A program made the position numbers and the translations under genes. From NCBI RefSeq assembly GCF_002252505.1, contig NZ_NNRL01000157.1, forward strand, positions 248,001-312,000: a DNA stretch of 64,000 nucleotides, in the 5' to 3' direction. Origin of the DNA: Brucella grignonensis. GTDB lineage: Bacteria > Pseudomonadota > Alphaproteobacteria > Rhizobiales > Rhizobiaceae. This document shows positions 26,974-36,804 of the stretch, piece after piece. Position 1 is the first letter of the stretch; every line of letters starts with the position of its first letter. The notes beneath the pieces are model-generated. The model had not been told where the DNA came from, searched no databases, and worked only from the letters and a program-made list of their open reading frames with translations.

Positions 26974-27819
26974 ATGATAGAGACGTTGCTGCCGGTTTCG
27001 GCTCTCGCTTTTCCGAACATCGATCCGGTGATTTTCTCCATCGGCCCGCTTGCCGTTCATTGGTACGGCCTTGGCTATGTCGTCGGCATCATGTTCGCAT
27101 GGTGGTACGGCAAGAAGCTTTTGCGCAATCATCGTCTCTGGGGCAACAACCAGCCACCCATGCAGCCCGAAGCGCTCGATGACTTTGTCATCTGGGCGGC
27201 TCTCGGCGTCGTACTCGGTGGCCGTATTGGCTACGTCCTCTTCTATAATTTCTCCTATTACCTCTCCAATCCACTGGCTATTCCGGCAGTGTGGGATGGC
27301 GGCATGTCATTCCATGGCGGCATTCTCGGCACCACAATCGCGATGATCCTGTTTGCGCGCTCACGCGGCATCAAGGTCTGGAGCATGTTTGATACGGTTG
27401 CAGCCGGTGTACCCGTCGGCCTTGGCGTCGTCCGTGTCGCAAACTTCATTAATTCAGAACTCTGGGGCCGTGTCAGCGATGTGCCCTGGGCGGTCTATTT
27501 CCCCAATGGTGGTCCACTGCCACGTCACCCAAGCCAGCTTTATGAAGCCTTCCTTGAAGGTTTCGTGCTGTTCTTCGTTCTGTTCGCACTCATCTGGGGT
27601 GGCAAGAAGCTCAGAGCACCGGGGTTCATTGCAGGTGCATTCGTCACCGGATACGGTTTAAGCCGCATCGCAGTCGAGTTCTTCCGCGAACCAGACGCGC
27701 AGCTCGGCTATCTGGTCGGTGGATGGCTGACCATGGGCATGGTGCTGTCGGTGCCGATGGTCGTGATCGGCGTTTGGGCCATGTGGCGCGCAAATCGAGC
27801 CGTAACGAAGAATGCCTGA
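26974..27819 (+). CDS. lgt: Prolipoprotein diacylglyceryl transferase
   Basis: Lgt (281 residues) attaches diacylglycerol from phosphatidylglycerol to the lipobox cysteine of prolipoproteins at the inner membrane. Seven hydrophobic helices are visible. The signature region is [13 protein letters not shown], preceded by [11 protein letters not shown] and followed by [10 protein letters not shown], with the essential Arg and His residues. GGAG stands 8 nt before the ATG. It overlaps the next gene by 8 nt, so the two are co-translated. Its substrates probably include the lipoproteins encoded in this window. Confidence 0.96.
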   Translation: MIETLLPVSALAFPNIDPVIFSIGPLAVHWYGLGYVVGIMFAWWYGKKLLRNHRLWGNNQPPMQPEALDDFVIWAALGVVLGGRIGYVLFYNFSYYLSNPLAIPAVWDGGMSFHGGILGTTIAMILFARSRGIKVWSMFDTVAAGVPVGLGVVRVANFINSELWGRVSDVPWAVYFPNGGPLPRHPSQLYEAFLEGFVLFFVLFALIWGGKKLRAPGFIAGAFVTGYGLSRIAVEFFREPDAQLGYLVGGWLTMGMVLSVPMVVIGVWAMWRANRAVTKNA

Positions 27820-28906
27820 GTTAACGCTCAAAGACCGGCTAAAGCGACTGATCGGCACCACAGGGCCGATCAGCGTCGCGGATTACATGGCGGCTTGCCT
27901 CGGCGACCGTGAATCAGGCTACTACACAACACGCGAACCATTCGGGCGTGAGGGAGACTTCATCACCGCGCCTGAGGTCAGTCAGATGTTCGGTGAACTG
28001 ATTGGCATATGGTGCATCGGCATATGGGACGCGCTCGGACGCCCCGACAATGCAGTCTTGTGCGAAATCGGCCCGGGTCGCGGAACATTAATGAGCGACA
28101 TGCTGCGCACGATCAAACAGCTTGCGCCACAGATGTTCACAACAATGCGCGTTGCCATGGTCGAAACCAGCCCGCGACTGATCGAAAAACAGAAAGAAAA
28201 GCTCTCTGGTTTGGGCCGGTCAATCGAATGGTTCGAGAACTTCCCGAGCATTCCAGACGGCCCGTTGATCCTCGTTTCCAACGAGTTGTTCGATGCAATA
28301 CCGTTTCGACAATTCGTTAAAGCCAATGGCCGGTTTGTCGAACGAATGATCGCGCTTGATGAACAGGACGAGTTCCAGTTTGTGAGCGGCGCTGGTGGCA
28401 TCGATGAGGCTTTGTTGCCACTCGGCCATCAGTCCGCTCCCGATGGGGCTATCTTTGAGGCAGCCCCTGCCCGCACAGCTTTGATGCAGGAGATTGCACA
28501 GCGGATTGCAACAGCACGCGGAGCTGCACTCACAATCGATTATGGGCATTTTCAATCGGGCTTTGCCGATACACTGCAGGCCATGTTGAAACACGCCTAT
28601 GACGATGTGTTTGCACATCCGGGTCAAGCAGATCTTACCAGCCACGTCGATTTCGACATGCTGGAAAGAACTGCACGCAATTGCGGATGCAAGGCGGGAA
28701 CCATGACGCAAGGCGATTTTCTACTGGCGATGGGACTCATCGATCGTGCGGGTCGCCTCGGCACCGGACGCGATGTGGCATCTCAGGAAAAAATTCGCGG
28801 CGACGTTGAGCGTCTCGCAGCACCGGATCAGATGGGGACACTGTTTAAGGTCCTTGTGATCAGTGATCCCGCCACCGCAATCTTCCCCTTTGATATTGCC
28901 CGATAA
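27812..28906 (+). CDS. MidA/NDUFAF7-type protein arginine methyltransferase
   Basis: This 364-residue class I SAM-dependent methyltransferase belongs to the DUF185 family. The mitochondrial member NDUFAF7/MidA dimethylates an arginine of the NDUFS2 subunit early in complex I assembly. SAM motif I is [12 protein letters not shown] at about residues 86-97; [16 protein letters not shown], upstream, is a strong family signature. A role for the bacterial protein on NuoD is inferred. The start lies inside lgt, 8 nt before its stop codon ends. Confidence 0.88.
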   Translation: MPELTLKDRLKRLIGTTGPISVADYMAACLGDRESGYYTTREPFGREGDFITAPEVSQMFGELIGIWCIGIWDALGRPDNAVLCEIGPGRGTLMSDMLRTIKQLAPQMFTTMRVAMVETSPRLIEKQKEKLSGLGRSIEWFENFPSIPDGPLILVSNELFDAIPFRQFVKANGRFVERMIALDEQDEFQFVSGAGGIDEALLPLGHQSAPDGAIFEAAPARTALMQEIAQRIATARGAALTIDYGHFQSGFADTLQAMLKHAYDDVFAHPGQADLTSHVDFDMLERTARNCGCKAGTMTQGDFLLAMGLIDRAGRLGTGRDVASQEKIRGDVERLAAPDQMGTLFKVLVISDPATAIFPFDIAR

Positions 28907-28984
28907 ATTACATTGTCAAAAAGCTTCAATTGACAAGCCAATCTGCCTCCCCCAACATCCCGCCGTTTAAAAAAGAGAAAGCTA

Positions 28985-29782
28985 ATGACCGATAAACCGC
29001 AACCGCTCCGCTCCGCCCTGCTGGATGGCCCTGCCGGACAAAACGGCAAGCGTATTGCGCATGGTTTTTTCACGCGCAAGGGTGGCGTTTCAGATGGCAT
29101 TTATGCCGGGTTGAATGTCGGCAGCGGGTCAAATGATGTGCCGGAACTCGTAACAGAGAATCGCCGCCGTGTTGCAGAAACCCTTGGTGTCGCATCCGAC
29201 CATCTGATGACAGTCCATCAAGTGCACTCGCCGGATGTGCTCCGCGTCACTGAACCATTCAGCACACCGCGCCCCAAGGCTGATGCCATGGTCACCAATG
29301 TACCGGGTATCGCTATTGGCGCGCTGTCAGCGGATTGCGGTCCTGTTCTTTTTGCCGATCATGAAGCTGGCGTCATTGGATCGGCCCATGCGGGTTGGCG
29401 TGGTGCATTTACCGGCGTTCTTGAAAACACCATCAACGCGATGATTGAACTCGGTGCGAAACGCGAAAATATCATTGCGGTTCTTGGCCCAACAATCGGC
29501 CCCGAAAATTACGAGGTCGGGCCGGAATTCTATGCTGAGTTCACTAGCAAAGACGAAAGCTATGACAAATATTTCCAGCCTTCGGGCAAGGAAGGTCACA
29601 AGCTTTTCGATCTCTGGACCTTCATCACAGATCGCCTGACCAAGGCAAATGTCAAAGCCGAAGCATTGCGTCAGTGCACCTATGCCAATGAAGATCAGTT
29701 CTATTCCTACCGGCGCACCACGCACCGCAACGAGCCTGATTACGGTCGTCAGATCGCCGCCATCGCTATCGTAAACGATTAG
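28985..29782 (+). CDS. pgeF: Purine nucleoside phosphorylase YfiH/PgeF family
   Basis: This 265-residue protein of the laccase-domain/DUF152 family has the metal and active-site residues H81 (VHQVHS), C118 (SADCGP) and H135 (HAGWRG). Members were first called polyphenol oxidases; later work shows zinc-dependent purine nucleoside phosphorolysis and adenosine deaminase activity, and in E. coli a role in correcting peptidoglycan precursors. It follows the midA gene by 78 nt and precedes the M24 gene by 9 nt, forming one run of four genes starting with lgt. Confidence 0.92.
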   Translation: MTDKPQPLRSALLDGPAGQNGKRIAHGFFTRKGGVSDGIYAGLNVGSGSNDVPELVTENRRRVAETLGVASDHLMTVHQVHSPDVLRVTEPFSTPRPKADAMVTNVPGIAIGALSADCGPVLFADHEAGVIGSAHAGWRGAFTGVLENTINAMIELGAKRENIIAVLGPTIGPENYEVGPEFYAEFTSKDESYDKYFQPSGKEGHKLFDLWTFITDRLTKANVKAEALRQCTYANEDQFYSYRRTTHRNEPDYGRQIAAIAIVND

Positions 29783-29791
29783 GAGAACCAC

Positions 29792-30943
29792 ATGGCCCTT
29801 CACTTCGAGCCGGAAGAATTCGCTGCACGCCGCGACCGTCTGATCTTGAAGATGGAGGAGGAGAAGCTCGATGCTCTACTGCTATTCGCGCAGGAAAGCA
29901 TGTACTGGCTGACTGGTTATGACACTTTCGGCTTTTGCTTTTTCCAGTGTCTCGTGGTGAAGGCTGATGGATCGACAGTGCTGATGACCCGCTCTGCTGA
30001 TCTGAGACAGGCGCGTCACACGTCCAACATCGACAATATTACCGTCTGGACCGACCGCGACAATGCCAATCCGGCCATAGATCTGCGCAATATTCTGACA
30101 GAACTTGATCTGCTCGGCACACGCATCGGCATTGAATATCAGACCCACGGCCTGACCGGCGCCAACGCACGCAAGCTTGATGAACAGTTGCAAAGCTTTG
30201 CCAAGCTTTTCGACGCCTCCGGCATGGTTGACCGCTTGCGACTTCTTAAGAGCCCACAAGAAATTGCCTATGCCAAGCGTGCGGCTGAACTGAGCGATGA
30301 AGCGCTGGATGCCGCGTTGAAACTCACCAAGGCAGGCGCAAGCGAGGCAGACATTCTGGCCGCGATGATGAGCGCAAACTTTGCGGGCGATGGCGATTAT
30401 CCGGCCAATGAATACATTATCGGTTCTGGCGCCGATGCGCTTTTGTGTCGTTACAAATCAGGCCGTCGCACATTATCAGCGAATGATCAGCTCACACTGG
30501 AGTGGTCTGGCGTCTTTCGCCACTATCATGCGCCAATGATGCGCACCATCATCATCGGTCAGCCAAAGGAAGAGCATCTAAAACTCTACAATGCCGCACG
30601 AGAAGCGCTGGAAGCCGTCGAGACAGCGATGACGCCGGCTTCAACCTTTGGCGACGTGTTCGATGCGCATTCCCGCACGATGGAAGCACACGGCCTCACC
30701 CGTCATCGTCTGAATGCTTGCGGCTATTCGGTGGGCGCGCGCTTTACACCATCATGGATGGACCCGCAGATGTTCTATTCCGGCAATCCGGAAAGTATCC
30801 AGCCCGACATGACGCTGTTTGCGCACATGATCATCATGGATTCCGACACCGAAACGGCAATGACGCTTGGTCAGACTTACCTGACGACAAATGGCGCTGC
30901 CCTACCGTTGTCCCGTCATTCACTCGACATGATTGTCAAGTGA
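29792..30943 (+). CDS. M24 (pita-bread fold) family protein lacking metal ligands
   Basis: This 383-residue protein has a creatinase N-domain (residues 1-145) and a C-terminal M24 pita-bread domain (about 155-375). In Xaa-Pro aminopeptidases the five metal ligands are Asp, Asp, His, Glu, Glu. Aligned by eye, these positions here hold E237 (LEWSG), P248 (APMMRT), Y312 (GYSVG), H345 (FAHMII) and N367. It is therefore unlikely to be a classical metallopeptidase and may act like creatinase, which needs no metal, or like ectoine hydrolase. The start has AGGAG upstream. It is the last gene of the lgt-midA-pgeF run. Confidence 0.82.
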   Translation: MALHFEPEEFAARRDRLILKMEEEKLDALLLFAQESMYWLTGYDTFGFCFFQCLVVKADGSTVLMTRSADLRQARHTSNIDNITVWTDRDNANPAIDLRNILTELDLLGTRIGIEYQTHGLTGANARKLDEQLQSFAKLFDASGMVDRLRLLKSPQEIAYAKRAAELSDEALDAALKLTKAGASEADILAAMMSANFAGDGDYPANEYIIGSGADALLCRYKSGRRTLSANDQLTLEWSGVFRHYHAPMMRTIIIGQPKEEHLKLYNAAREALEAVETAMTPASTFGDVFDAHSRTMEAHGLTRHRLNACGYSVGARFTPSWMDPQMFYSGNPESIQPDMTLFAHMIIMDSDTETAMTLGQTYLTTNGAALPLSRHSLDMIVK

Positions 30944-31012
30944 CGCAGGATAAGCGATAAACTCCGTTCATGGCGCAGAGTGGTCTGCGCTTTCAGGAGC
31001 ATGAAGCCGAAC

Positions 31013-31603
31013 ATGAACAAGGCACATCTTTCTATGGTGTTGTTGCTTGCTGGACTGCTTGCCGCCTGCAACAGCACCGAGTCTGCATTGAACGTGCAGG
31101 GAACCAATCAGCAATCCGGACAAACCACAACGCCGCCTGCAGGCCAGGCTTCTACAGGTCAGACGGCTGCACCAGTTGCAACACCTGCCCAGACAACAAC
31201 ACCGGCGACACCGCCCACACGCACGGCCTCACTCAAGTCGGGCAAGCTTTACATCGCTCCGATCATCGGCGCACCTGTCAGTGTCGTAACTCCACTTACC
31301 CATCGCATCAATGATGATGCACGCGCCAAGGGTGTTGAGCTTGCGGGCAATAACGGCACCGATGCCGCTTATGTGATGAAGGGCTATTTCTCGGTTTTGT
31401 CTGAAGATAACCAGACAACGATCCTCTACGTCTGGGACGTGATGGACGCTTCCGGCAACCGCCTCCACCGCATACAGGGGCAGGAAAAAGTACCGGGCGC
31501 TTCCGCAGACTCATGGAGCATTGTGCCTGCCTCTGCCATGCAATCCATCGCCGACAAGACCATGCAGGAATATTCCACCTGGCTTGCGGCAAATCGCGCA
31601 TGA
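31013..31603 (+). CDS. Lipoprotein of unknown function
   Basis: This 196-residue lipoprotein has the signal MNKAHLSMVLLLAGLLAAC with a lipobox (LLAAC), a spacer of about 50 residues rich in Thr, Pro, Gln and Ala, and a compact C-terminal domain (about 70-196; KLYIAPIIGAPVSVVTPLTHRIN ... YVMKGYFSVLS ... TTILYVWDVMD) that looks like a small beta-rich fold. Starts at 31001 or 30980 are also possible; the AGGAG at 30995-30999 is too close to 31001. Homologues seem confined to Rhizobiales as far as I know. No function is assigned. Confidence 0.75.
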   Translation: MNKAHLSMVLLLAGLLAACNSTESALNVQGTNQQSGQTTTPPAGQASTGQTAAPVATPAQTTTPATPPTRTASLKSGKLYIAPIIGAPVSVVTPLTHRINDDARAKGVELAGNNGTDAAYVMKGYFSVLSEDNQTTILYVWDVMDASGNRLHRIQGQEKVPGASADSWSIVPASAMQSIADKTMQEYSTWLAANRA

Positions 31604-31616
31604 GAACGAGCTGAGA

Positions 31617-31642
31617 CAGCAAAAGACTGAAATCTTTTGCTG
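31617..31642 (+). terminator. Hairpin after the lipoprotein gene
   Basis: A perfect 10-bp stem (CAGCAAAAGA / TCTTTTGCTG) with a 6-nt loop lies 13 nt past the stop. It lacks a trailing T-run, so it may be a weak terminator or an mRNA-end stabiliser. Confidence 0.45.
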
Positions 31643-31931
31643 AATCGCGTGTTAGCCCTGTGGGAAAGCACTTTGCGAAGCCTTTTTACTGCAATTGTTT
31701 TCCCTCAGGCCTTGCAATGACAGTGACTCTTTGCAATAGGCCGCACATTCGAGAAAACCTTCCAAGCTGCGGCACTTGACCAATCGTCATAGAAGCTGCG
31801 GCTTTAAAGTTTTTCAAGAATAATCGAGCGCACCCGGATTTGTGTCGGGTTTCGCTCAAACCAGAGATTACGTCCGTTTCACGGACTTTTTGCGACAGAA
31901 CGAAACTGCTCCGGCTTCAGAGGCAAAAAGA
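31643..31931 (+). promoter_or_regulatory. prs upstream region with terminator-like hairpin
   Basis: No gene is seen. About 40 nt before the prs ATG a compact stem (GTCCGT-TTC-ACGGAC, 31872-31886) is followed directly by TTTTT. A second stem (ACCCG / CGGGT) lies 20 nt further up. If transcription starts upstream, this arrangement could attenuate prs. Confidence 0.4.
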
Positions 31932-32864
31932 ATGAAACTTTTCGCAGGCAACTCCAACCGGGTTCTTGCCGAATCCGTTGCTCAATATCTCAACATCCCG
32001 CTTGGCAAGGCTACAGTACGCCGTTTTGCCGACCAGGAAATCTTCGTAGAGATTCAGGAAAACGTACGCGGCGAAGACGTATTCGTACTGCAATCGACAT
32101 CCTACCCGGCAAACGACAATCTGATGGAACTGCTCATCATGATTGATGCGTTCCGTCGTTCATCGGCACGCCGCATTACAGCCGTTCTTCCTTATTTCGG
32201 CTATGCGCGTCAGGATCGTAAACCCGGCCCACGCACACCAATTTCGGCAAAGCTCGTCGCAAACCTTATCACTGAAGCGGGTGCTAACCGCGTTCTGACA
32301 CTTGATCTTCATGCCGGTCAGATTCAGGGTTTCTTTGATATCCCAACGGACAATCTCTATGCCGTTCCAGTCATCGCACGCGACGTGAAGGCGAACTACG
32401 CAACCGGCAATTGCATGGTCGTTTCGCCTGACGTTGGCGGTGTGGTTCGCGCCCGCTCGCTTGCAAAGCGTATCGATGCGCAGCTTGCAATCGTCGACAA
32501 GCGTCGTGAACGTCCAGGTGAATCGGAAGTCATGAATGTCATCGGTGATGTGACCGGCAAAGATTGCCTGCTGTTTGACGATATCGTCGATTCCGGCGGC
32601 ACGCTCTGCAATGCGGCCGAAGCTCTGCTCGCCAAGGGCGCAAAGAGCGTTACCGCTTACATCACGCACGGCGTTCTCTCCGGCGGCGCTGTTGCCCGTA
32701 TCGCCTCGTCAAAGCTGAAAGAACTGGTCATCACCGACTCCATCCAGCCGACGACTGCGATCAACGACGCTCCGAATATTCGCGTTCTGTCGATCTCCAG
32801 CCTCATCGGTGAAGCGGTTGCACGCACGGCAGCTGAAGAATCAGTTTCGAGCCTGTTCGACTAA
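31932..32864 (+). CDS. prs: Ribose-phosphate pyrophosphokinase
   Basis: This 310-residue enzyme makes PRPP from ribose-5-phosphate and ATP for purine, pyrimidine, histidine, tryptophan and NAD synthesis. It carries [15 protein letters not shown] (flexible loop), the divalent-metal site [14 protein letters not shown], and the PRPP loop DDIVDSGGT at 216-224. ATG 31932 gives the standard start MKLFAGNSN; the frame is open upstream without family match. Its last 4 nt overlap the convergent chrA stop. Confidence 0.97.
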   Translation: MKLFAGNSNRVLAESVAQYLNIPLGKATVRRFADQEIFVEIQENVRGEDVFVLQSTSYPANDNLMELLIMIDAFRRSSARRITAVLPYFGYARQDRKPGPRTPISAKLVANLITEAGANRVLTLDLHAGQIQGFFDIPTDNLYAVPVIARDVKANYATGNCMVVSPDVGGVVRARSLAKRIDAQLAIVDKRRERPGESEVMNVIGDVTGKDCLLFDDIVDSGGTLCNAAEALLAKGAKSVTAYITHGVLSGGAVARIASSKLKELVITDSIQPTTAINDAPNIRVLSISSLIGEAVARTAAEESVSSLFD

Positions 32865-34159
32865 TTCGCTATCAGGCGAATGGCGATACCGAAACATGCC
32901 GCAAGCAGAAGCACGAGCGGCATGTTGAGCTTCAGAACGACAAGTAAGAATGCCGCCGCGCCTGCGATCAGGACGGCGGCATTGTCTATTGTGCTCACCA
33001 CCGGCAGTGGCAGGGCTACTGGTCCGATCTGGTGATCAACCACTTTTCCAAACAGCACATGCAGCGAGAACCACAGGGCGAGATTGGCAATCACGCCAAC
33101 GACTGCAGCTGTTATCCCACCCAGCATGGCCGATAACCAACGCACCTTGCGCAAACGCTCTAGAAACGGTGCACCAGCAAAGATCCATAAAAAACACGGT
33201 ACGAAGGTAAACCACAGCGCAATCAGGCCACCGAAAAAGCCGCCCAGGAGCGGCGGCAGGCCCGACAGATTGGACGCCCCCACAAAGCCGACAAACACCA
33301 GCACAAGGATCAACGGCCCGGGCGTGGTTTCAGCCAGTCCGAGGCCTGTCAGCATCTCACCGGGTTTCATCCAGCCAAAATGCTCAACGGCCTGCTGTGC
33401 CGTATAGGAGAGAGCAGCGTAGGCACCGCCAAATGTCACCGCCGCAAGTTTCGAGAAAAAAGCGGCTTCTGTCGTGAACACATGATGTCCGCCAAACATC
33501 AAATAAAGCACCAAAAGTGGCAGAAGCCAGAGCGCTCCCCAGATAAGCGCCTGCTGTGTCGCTACACGCATTGCATTCGGGCCAACAGCACCATGTGGCA
33601 CCCCATGCCCGTCGCGCTGCAACCAGTAACGCATTCCTCCTGCCAGCGCCGCAAGCGCCACCACCAAAGGAAACGGCAGTTTAAGAAACGCGACGGCCAT
33701 AAATGCCAGCACCGCTACTGCATAGGAAAATCCAGACGCCAGTGTGCGTCTGGCCATTCGATAAAGAGCCTCAAAGACAATCGCCAGAACTGCAGCTTTA
33801 AGCCCAAACAAAAGACCGGCGACCACATCAACATGACCGAAGGCCACATAAAGCGCCGATAGCACCAACATGACTGCAGCGCCGGGAAGAACAAAGAGCA
33901 ATCCAGCAAGCAGCCCACCACGCCAACCCCTCGCAGCCCAGCCGCAATAGGTGGCAAGTTGCATGGCTTCGGGACCCGGCAAAAGCATGCAGAAGTTCAG
34001 AGCATGGATCAGCCGCTCCTGATCCATCCACTTCTTTTCGTCGACGATCACTCGTTGCATCATGGCAATCTGGGCCGCAGGCCCGCCGAACGACAGCAAC
34101 CCGATCTTGCCAAACGTGGCGAATAATTCTCTGAAATCCGGTTGCGGTTCTGTTGTCAT
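32861..34159 (-). CDS. chrA: Chromate efflux transporter, two-domain ChrA
   Basis: This 432-residue inner-membrane protein has two homologous CHR domains, each opening with a GGP/GGA motif: [12 protein letters not shown] near residue 23 and [11 protein letters not shown] in the second half. Long-chain ChrA proteins export chromate, probably with proton drive. ATG 34159 follows GAGAGAG; a Met 15 nt upstream is possible. Two-domain members are often chromosomal and not always linked with chromate resistance. It is convergent with prs, overlapping by 4 nt. Confidence 0.9.
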   Translation of the reverse strand: MTTEPQPDFRELFATFGKIGLLSFGGPAAQIAMMQRVIVDEKKWMDQERLIHALNFCMLLPGPEAMQLATYCGWAARGWRGGLLAGLLFVLPGAAVMLVLSALYVAFGHVDVVAGLLFGLKAAVLAIVFEALYRMARRTLASGFSYAVAVLAFMAVAFLKLPFPLVVALAALAGGMRYWLQRDGHGVPHGAVGPNAMRVATQQALIWGALWLLPLLVLYLMFGGHHVFTTEAAFFSKLAAVTFGGAYAALSYTAQQAVEHFGWMKPGEMLTGLGLAETTPGPLILVLVFVGFVGASNLSGLPPLLGGFFGGLIALWFTFVPCFLWIFAGAPFLERLRKVRWLSAMLGGITAAVVGVIANLALWFSLHVLFGKVVDHQIGPVALPLPVVSTIDNAAVLIAGAAAFLLVVLKLNMPLVLLLAACFGIAIRLIAN

Positions 34160-34235
34160 GTTCTCTCTCTGCATAATCCTCCAAGCAGTTGCTGAGGATC
34201 ATTACAGGTTCATGACAATTTGCACAGAAGGCCCA

Positions 34236-35780
34236 TTACTCGGCCGCAGTGCTTTCATCGACCTGATCATCCGGTGCATTGGGATCGCCCGGCGCAGTTT
34301 CACATTCGAGATCCGGGAAATTGACGATGCGAAGGCCTTTGAAGTCGTTGCGCAATACAAGAAGGCCGCGTTCTTCAAAATAGGTCAGGAGACGGCGCGC
34401 GCGGCTGAATGAATGCGTGCCATAGGCACGTGCGAGGGCGGCATCTGAGGGGCATGGCGCACCCGTCACTGCTGCCTGTGCGACAATCAGGAACACACCC
34501 TGCACATCATCTGTGAGACTTTCGGACAGCGTCAAAGCCTTTTGCCATGTTTCCCCGGTCGCTACATCGCTTTCAATGCTGGCTTGCGCAACAGCAAGAC
34601 GGCGACGGAACGCAGGCAACGCAAGCGGCTCGCCCGGAACGCGATGGATGCGGCAACGCACCAGAAAATCCTGATAAAGTACGGCAACCGAACGGAACGA
34701 GGCTTCCGGGTCATCGACAATCTCGCGCATCACCTTTTCAAGCAATTCCTCGCGCTCGGCTTCCACAATACCGGGGAACAACGGCGCTTCTACGGGTTCT
34801 GCTTCGGGCTTGGGTTTGGCGACCTGCGCCAGAATTTCAGCCGTCGATGGCGGTGGCGGTGGCGGAGGTGTTCGACGCACAACCGTGCGGATTTCCTGTG
34901 GTGCAGGTGTGAAAATGAGATCGCGCGCATCTTCCGGCGCATCTGGCAATGGCATCAGTTTCGGTGAAGACGAACGTGCCGAGGTCTCAACCTTGCCAAT
35001 CTTGACCGGCAGCGGACGACGCGACAAAGCAGGTCCTAGCGCAATGAAATGGCCGCGCTGCAAATCGCGGAACATCTCCGCCTGCTTGCGTTCCATCCCG
35101 AGCAGATCGGAGGCACGCGCCATGTCGATATCGAGGAATGTACGGCCCATCAAAAAATTCGACGCTTCCGCAGCCACATTCTTGGCAAGCTTTGCAAGGC
35201 GCTGCGTGGCAATCACACCAGCAAGGCCACGCTTGCGGCCACGACACATGAGGTTTGTCATCGCGCCAAGCGAAAGCTTACGGGCCTCATCCGACACTTC
35301 GCCAGCGGCAGCGGGCGCAAAGAGCTGCGCTTCATCGACCACCACGAGCATCGGATACCAATAGTCACGCTCGGCATCAAACAGACCACCGAGAAAAGCT
35401 GCAGCAGCACGCATCTGCTGCTCGACATCGAGACCTTCGAGATTGAGTACGACGGAAACCCGGTGTTGGCGAATACGTCCGGCAATACGTGTCAGTTCGG
35501 CTTCGGTGCGGGCAGCATCAACGACGACATGGCCGTGAATGTCTGCAAGCGTCACGAAATCGCCCTCAGGATCGATGATGCATTGCTGCACCCATTGGGC
35601 ACTCTGCTCAAGCAGGCGACGAAGGAGATGCGACTTGCCCGACCCGGAATTTCCCTGAACCAGCAGGCGGGTTGCGAGAAGCTCTTCAAGATCAAGCATG
35701 GCCTGCTTGCCACCACCAAGCGCACCTGCCGCAGCAGTACCGCTTCCAGCAACAGAACCCATGTCGATACCGACCTGCAT
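34236..35780 (-). CDS. HerA-like (DUF87) ATPase, stand-alone
   Basis: This 514-residue P-loop ATPase of the FtsK/HerA superfamily has Walker A GNSGSGKS (43-50), Walker B in LVVVDEAQLF, and an arginine-rich segment (NLMCRGRKRGLAGVIATQR) typical of DUF87 proteins. A Pro-run (about residue 320) links it to a C-terminal region of about 190 residues containing a winged-helix-like stretch (YGTHSFSRARRLLTYFEERGLL). HerA proteins translocate DNA with a nuclease partner such as NurA; none is encoded nearby. The substrate and partner are unknown. The start is supported by AGGAAACGAG. Confidence 0.8.
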   Translation of the reverse strand: MQVGIDMGSVAGSGTAAAGALGGGKQAMLDLEELLATRLLVQGNSGSGKSHLLRRLLEQSAQWVQQCIIDPEGDFVTLADIHGHVVVDAARTEAELTRIAGRIRQHRVSVVLNLEGLDVEQQMRAAAAFLGGLFDAERDYWYPMLVVVDEAQLFAPAAAGEVSDEARKLSLGAMTNLMCRGRKRGLAGVIATQRLAKLAKNVAAEASNFLMGRTFLDIDMARASDLLGMERKQAEMFRDLQRGHFIALGPALSRRPLPVKIGKVETSARSSSPKLMPLPDAPEDARDLIFTPAPQEIRTVVRRTPPPPPPPSTAEILAQVAKPKPEAEPVEAPLFPGIVEAEREELLEKVMREIVDDPEASFRSVAVLYQDFLVRCRIHRVPGEPLALPAFRRRLAVAQASIESDVATGETWQKALTLSESLTDDVQGVFLIVAQAAVTGAPCPSDAALARAYGTHSFSRARRLLTYFEERGLLVLRNDFKGLRIVNFPDLECETAPGDPNAPDDQVDESTAAE

Positions 35781-36150
35781 CTCGTTTCCTTTTGTTTCAT
35801 GAATATTGGGACGACTCGGCAGGAAAACCCGCGATTGTTCAGGCACCCGCTTAACATTTTTGACGCAGCCAATGCCACCCGTTAAGACAAAAGCCCACAG
35901 AAGCTGTCTTTCCAACCAAAAAACTTGCGCTTGAAAAGGCTATGGGCTATAGGCCTGCCATCCGCGTAGACACCCTTGGAGGCAACGCGGAATGGGGCGG
36001 TCCGGTCTTTCACAATGTGAAAGGCGTTACGGGCTGTTTCATGTTGTTCGCTGGAGCATGATCCCGAAAAGTGGAAACCGGTTTTCGGACTGGATCATGC
36101 TTAGATAAAAAACTGCGACCAACACTCCAGTAACTTTGAAAGGTAATGCC
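35781..36150 (+). promoter_or_regulatory. Upstream region of rplY
   Basis: This 370-bp gap carries a perfect 17-bp palindrome (CTTTCACA-A-TGTGAAAG, 36007-36023) and a single-hairpin repeat copy (36051-36103). No protein or RNA gene is supported. It should contain the promoters for the HerA-like gene and rplY. Confidence 0.4.
36051..36103 (+). repeat. Intergenic repeat, hairpin-1 copy
   Basis: GCATGATCCCGAAAA and TTTTCGGACTGGATCATGC form a long stem around the family core GTGGAAACCGG. It ends TTAG and has no second hairpin. It lies about 50 nt upstream of rplY. Confidence 0.7.
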
Positions 36151-36774
36151 ATGAGCGATACTTACGTGCTCAAGGCCGATCTGCGCAGCCGGGTTGGTAA
36201 GGGGTCCTCCCGCGAACTTCGCCGCAACGGCCAGATTCCTGCAGTCATCTATGGCGACAAGCAGGAGCCCCTCGCAATCGCTGTTCCTTATAAGGAAATC
36301 TTCTACAAGATCCATGGCGGTGGCTTCAAGACCACTGTTGCAACGATCGAAGTAGACGGCAAGAAGATTCAGGTCCTTCCTAAAGACTACCAGCTGGATC
36401 CAGTTCGTGACTTCCCGCAGCATGTCGACTTCCTGCGCGTTTCCGCAAAGTCGGTTGTTCACGTCAACGTTCCAGTTCACTTCAAGAACGAAGAAGCTTC
36501 ACCGGGCATCAAGCGCGGCGGCGTTCTCAACATCGTTCGTCACGACGTTGAACTGGTCGTTCCTGCGAATGCAATTCCAGAAGCTCTTGAGTTCGATCTG
36601 ACCGGCCTCGAAATCGGCGACTCGGTTCACATTTCGGCTATCAAGCTGCCAAAGGGTGCAACTGCTGCCATTCAGGACCGTGACTTCACGATCGCCACCA
36701 TTGCTGCACCTGCCGGCCTGAAGTCGGAAGAAAATGCAGAAGGCGCAGAAGAAGCAAAGACCGAAGGCGAATAA
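36151..36774 (+). CDS. rplY: 50S ribosomal protein L25/CTC
   Basis: This 207-residue protein is the long (TL5/CTC) form of L25, which binds 5S rRNA. The N-terminal L25 domain (about residues 5-93: [24 protein letters not shown]) is followed by the beta-rich CTC domain and an acidic Glu/Ala tail. AAGGT is 7 nt before the ATG. It lies 30 nt upstream of pth, the common order rplY-pth-ychF in proteobacteria, and all three serve translation. Confidence 0.96.
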   Translation: MSDTYVLKADLRSRVGKGSSRELRRNGQIPAVIYGDKQEPLAIAVPYKEIFYKIHGGGFKTTVATIEVDGKKIQVLPKDYQLDPVRDFPQHVDFLRVSAKSVVHVNVPVHFKNEEASPGIKRGGVLNIVRHDVELVVPANAIPEALEFDLTGLEIGDSVHISAIKLPKGATAAIQDRDFTIATIAAPAGLKSEENAEGAEEAKTEGE

Positions 36775-36804
36775 TCGCTTTCCGTATTGGGGGGTCTGAA
36801 ATCC

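Noticed and set aside
34160-34235. A chrB-type regulator near chrA
   Set aside because: The flanking gap is only 76 bp and the next gene is a HerA-like ATPase, so no chromate operon is present.
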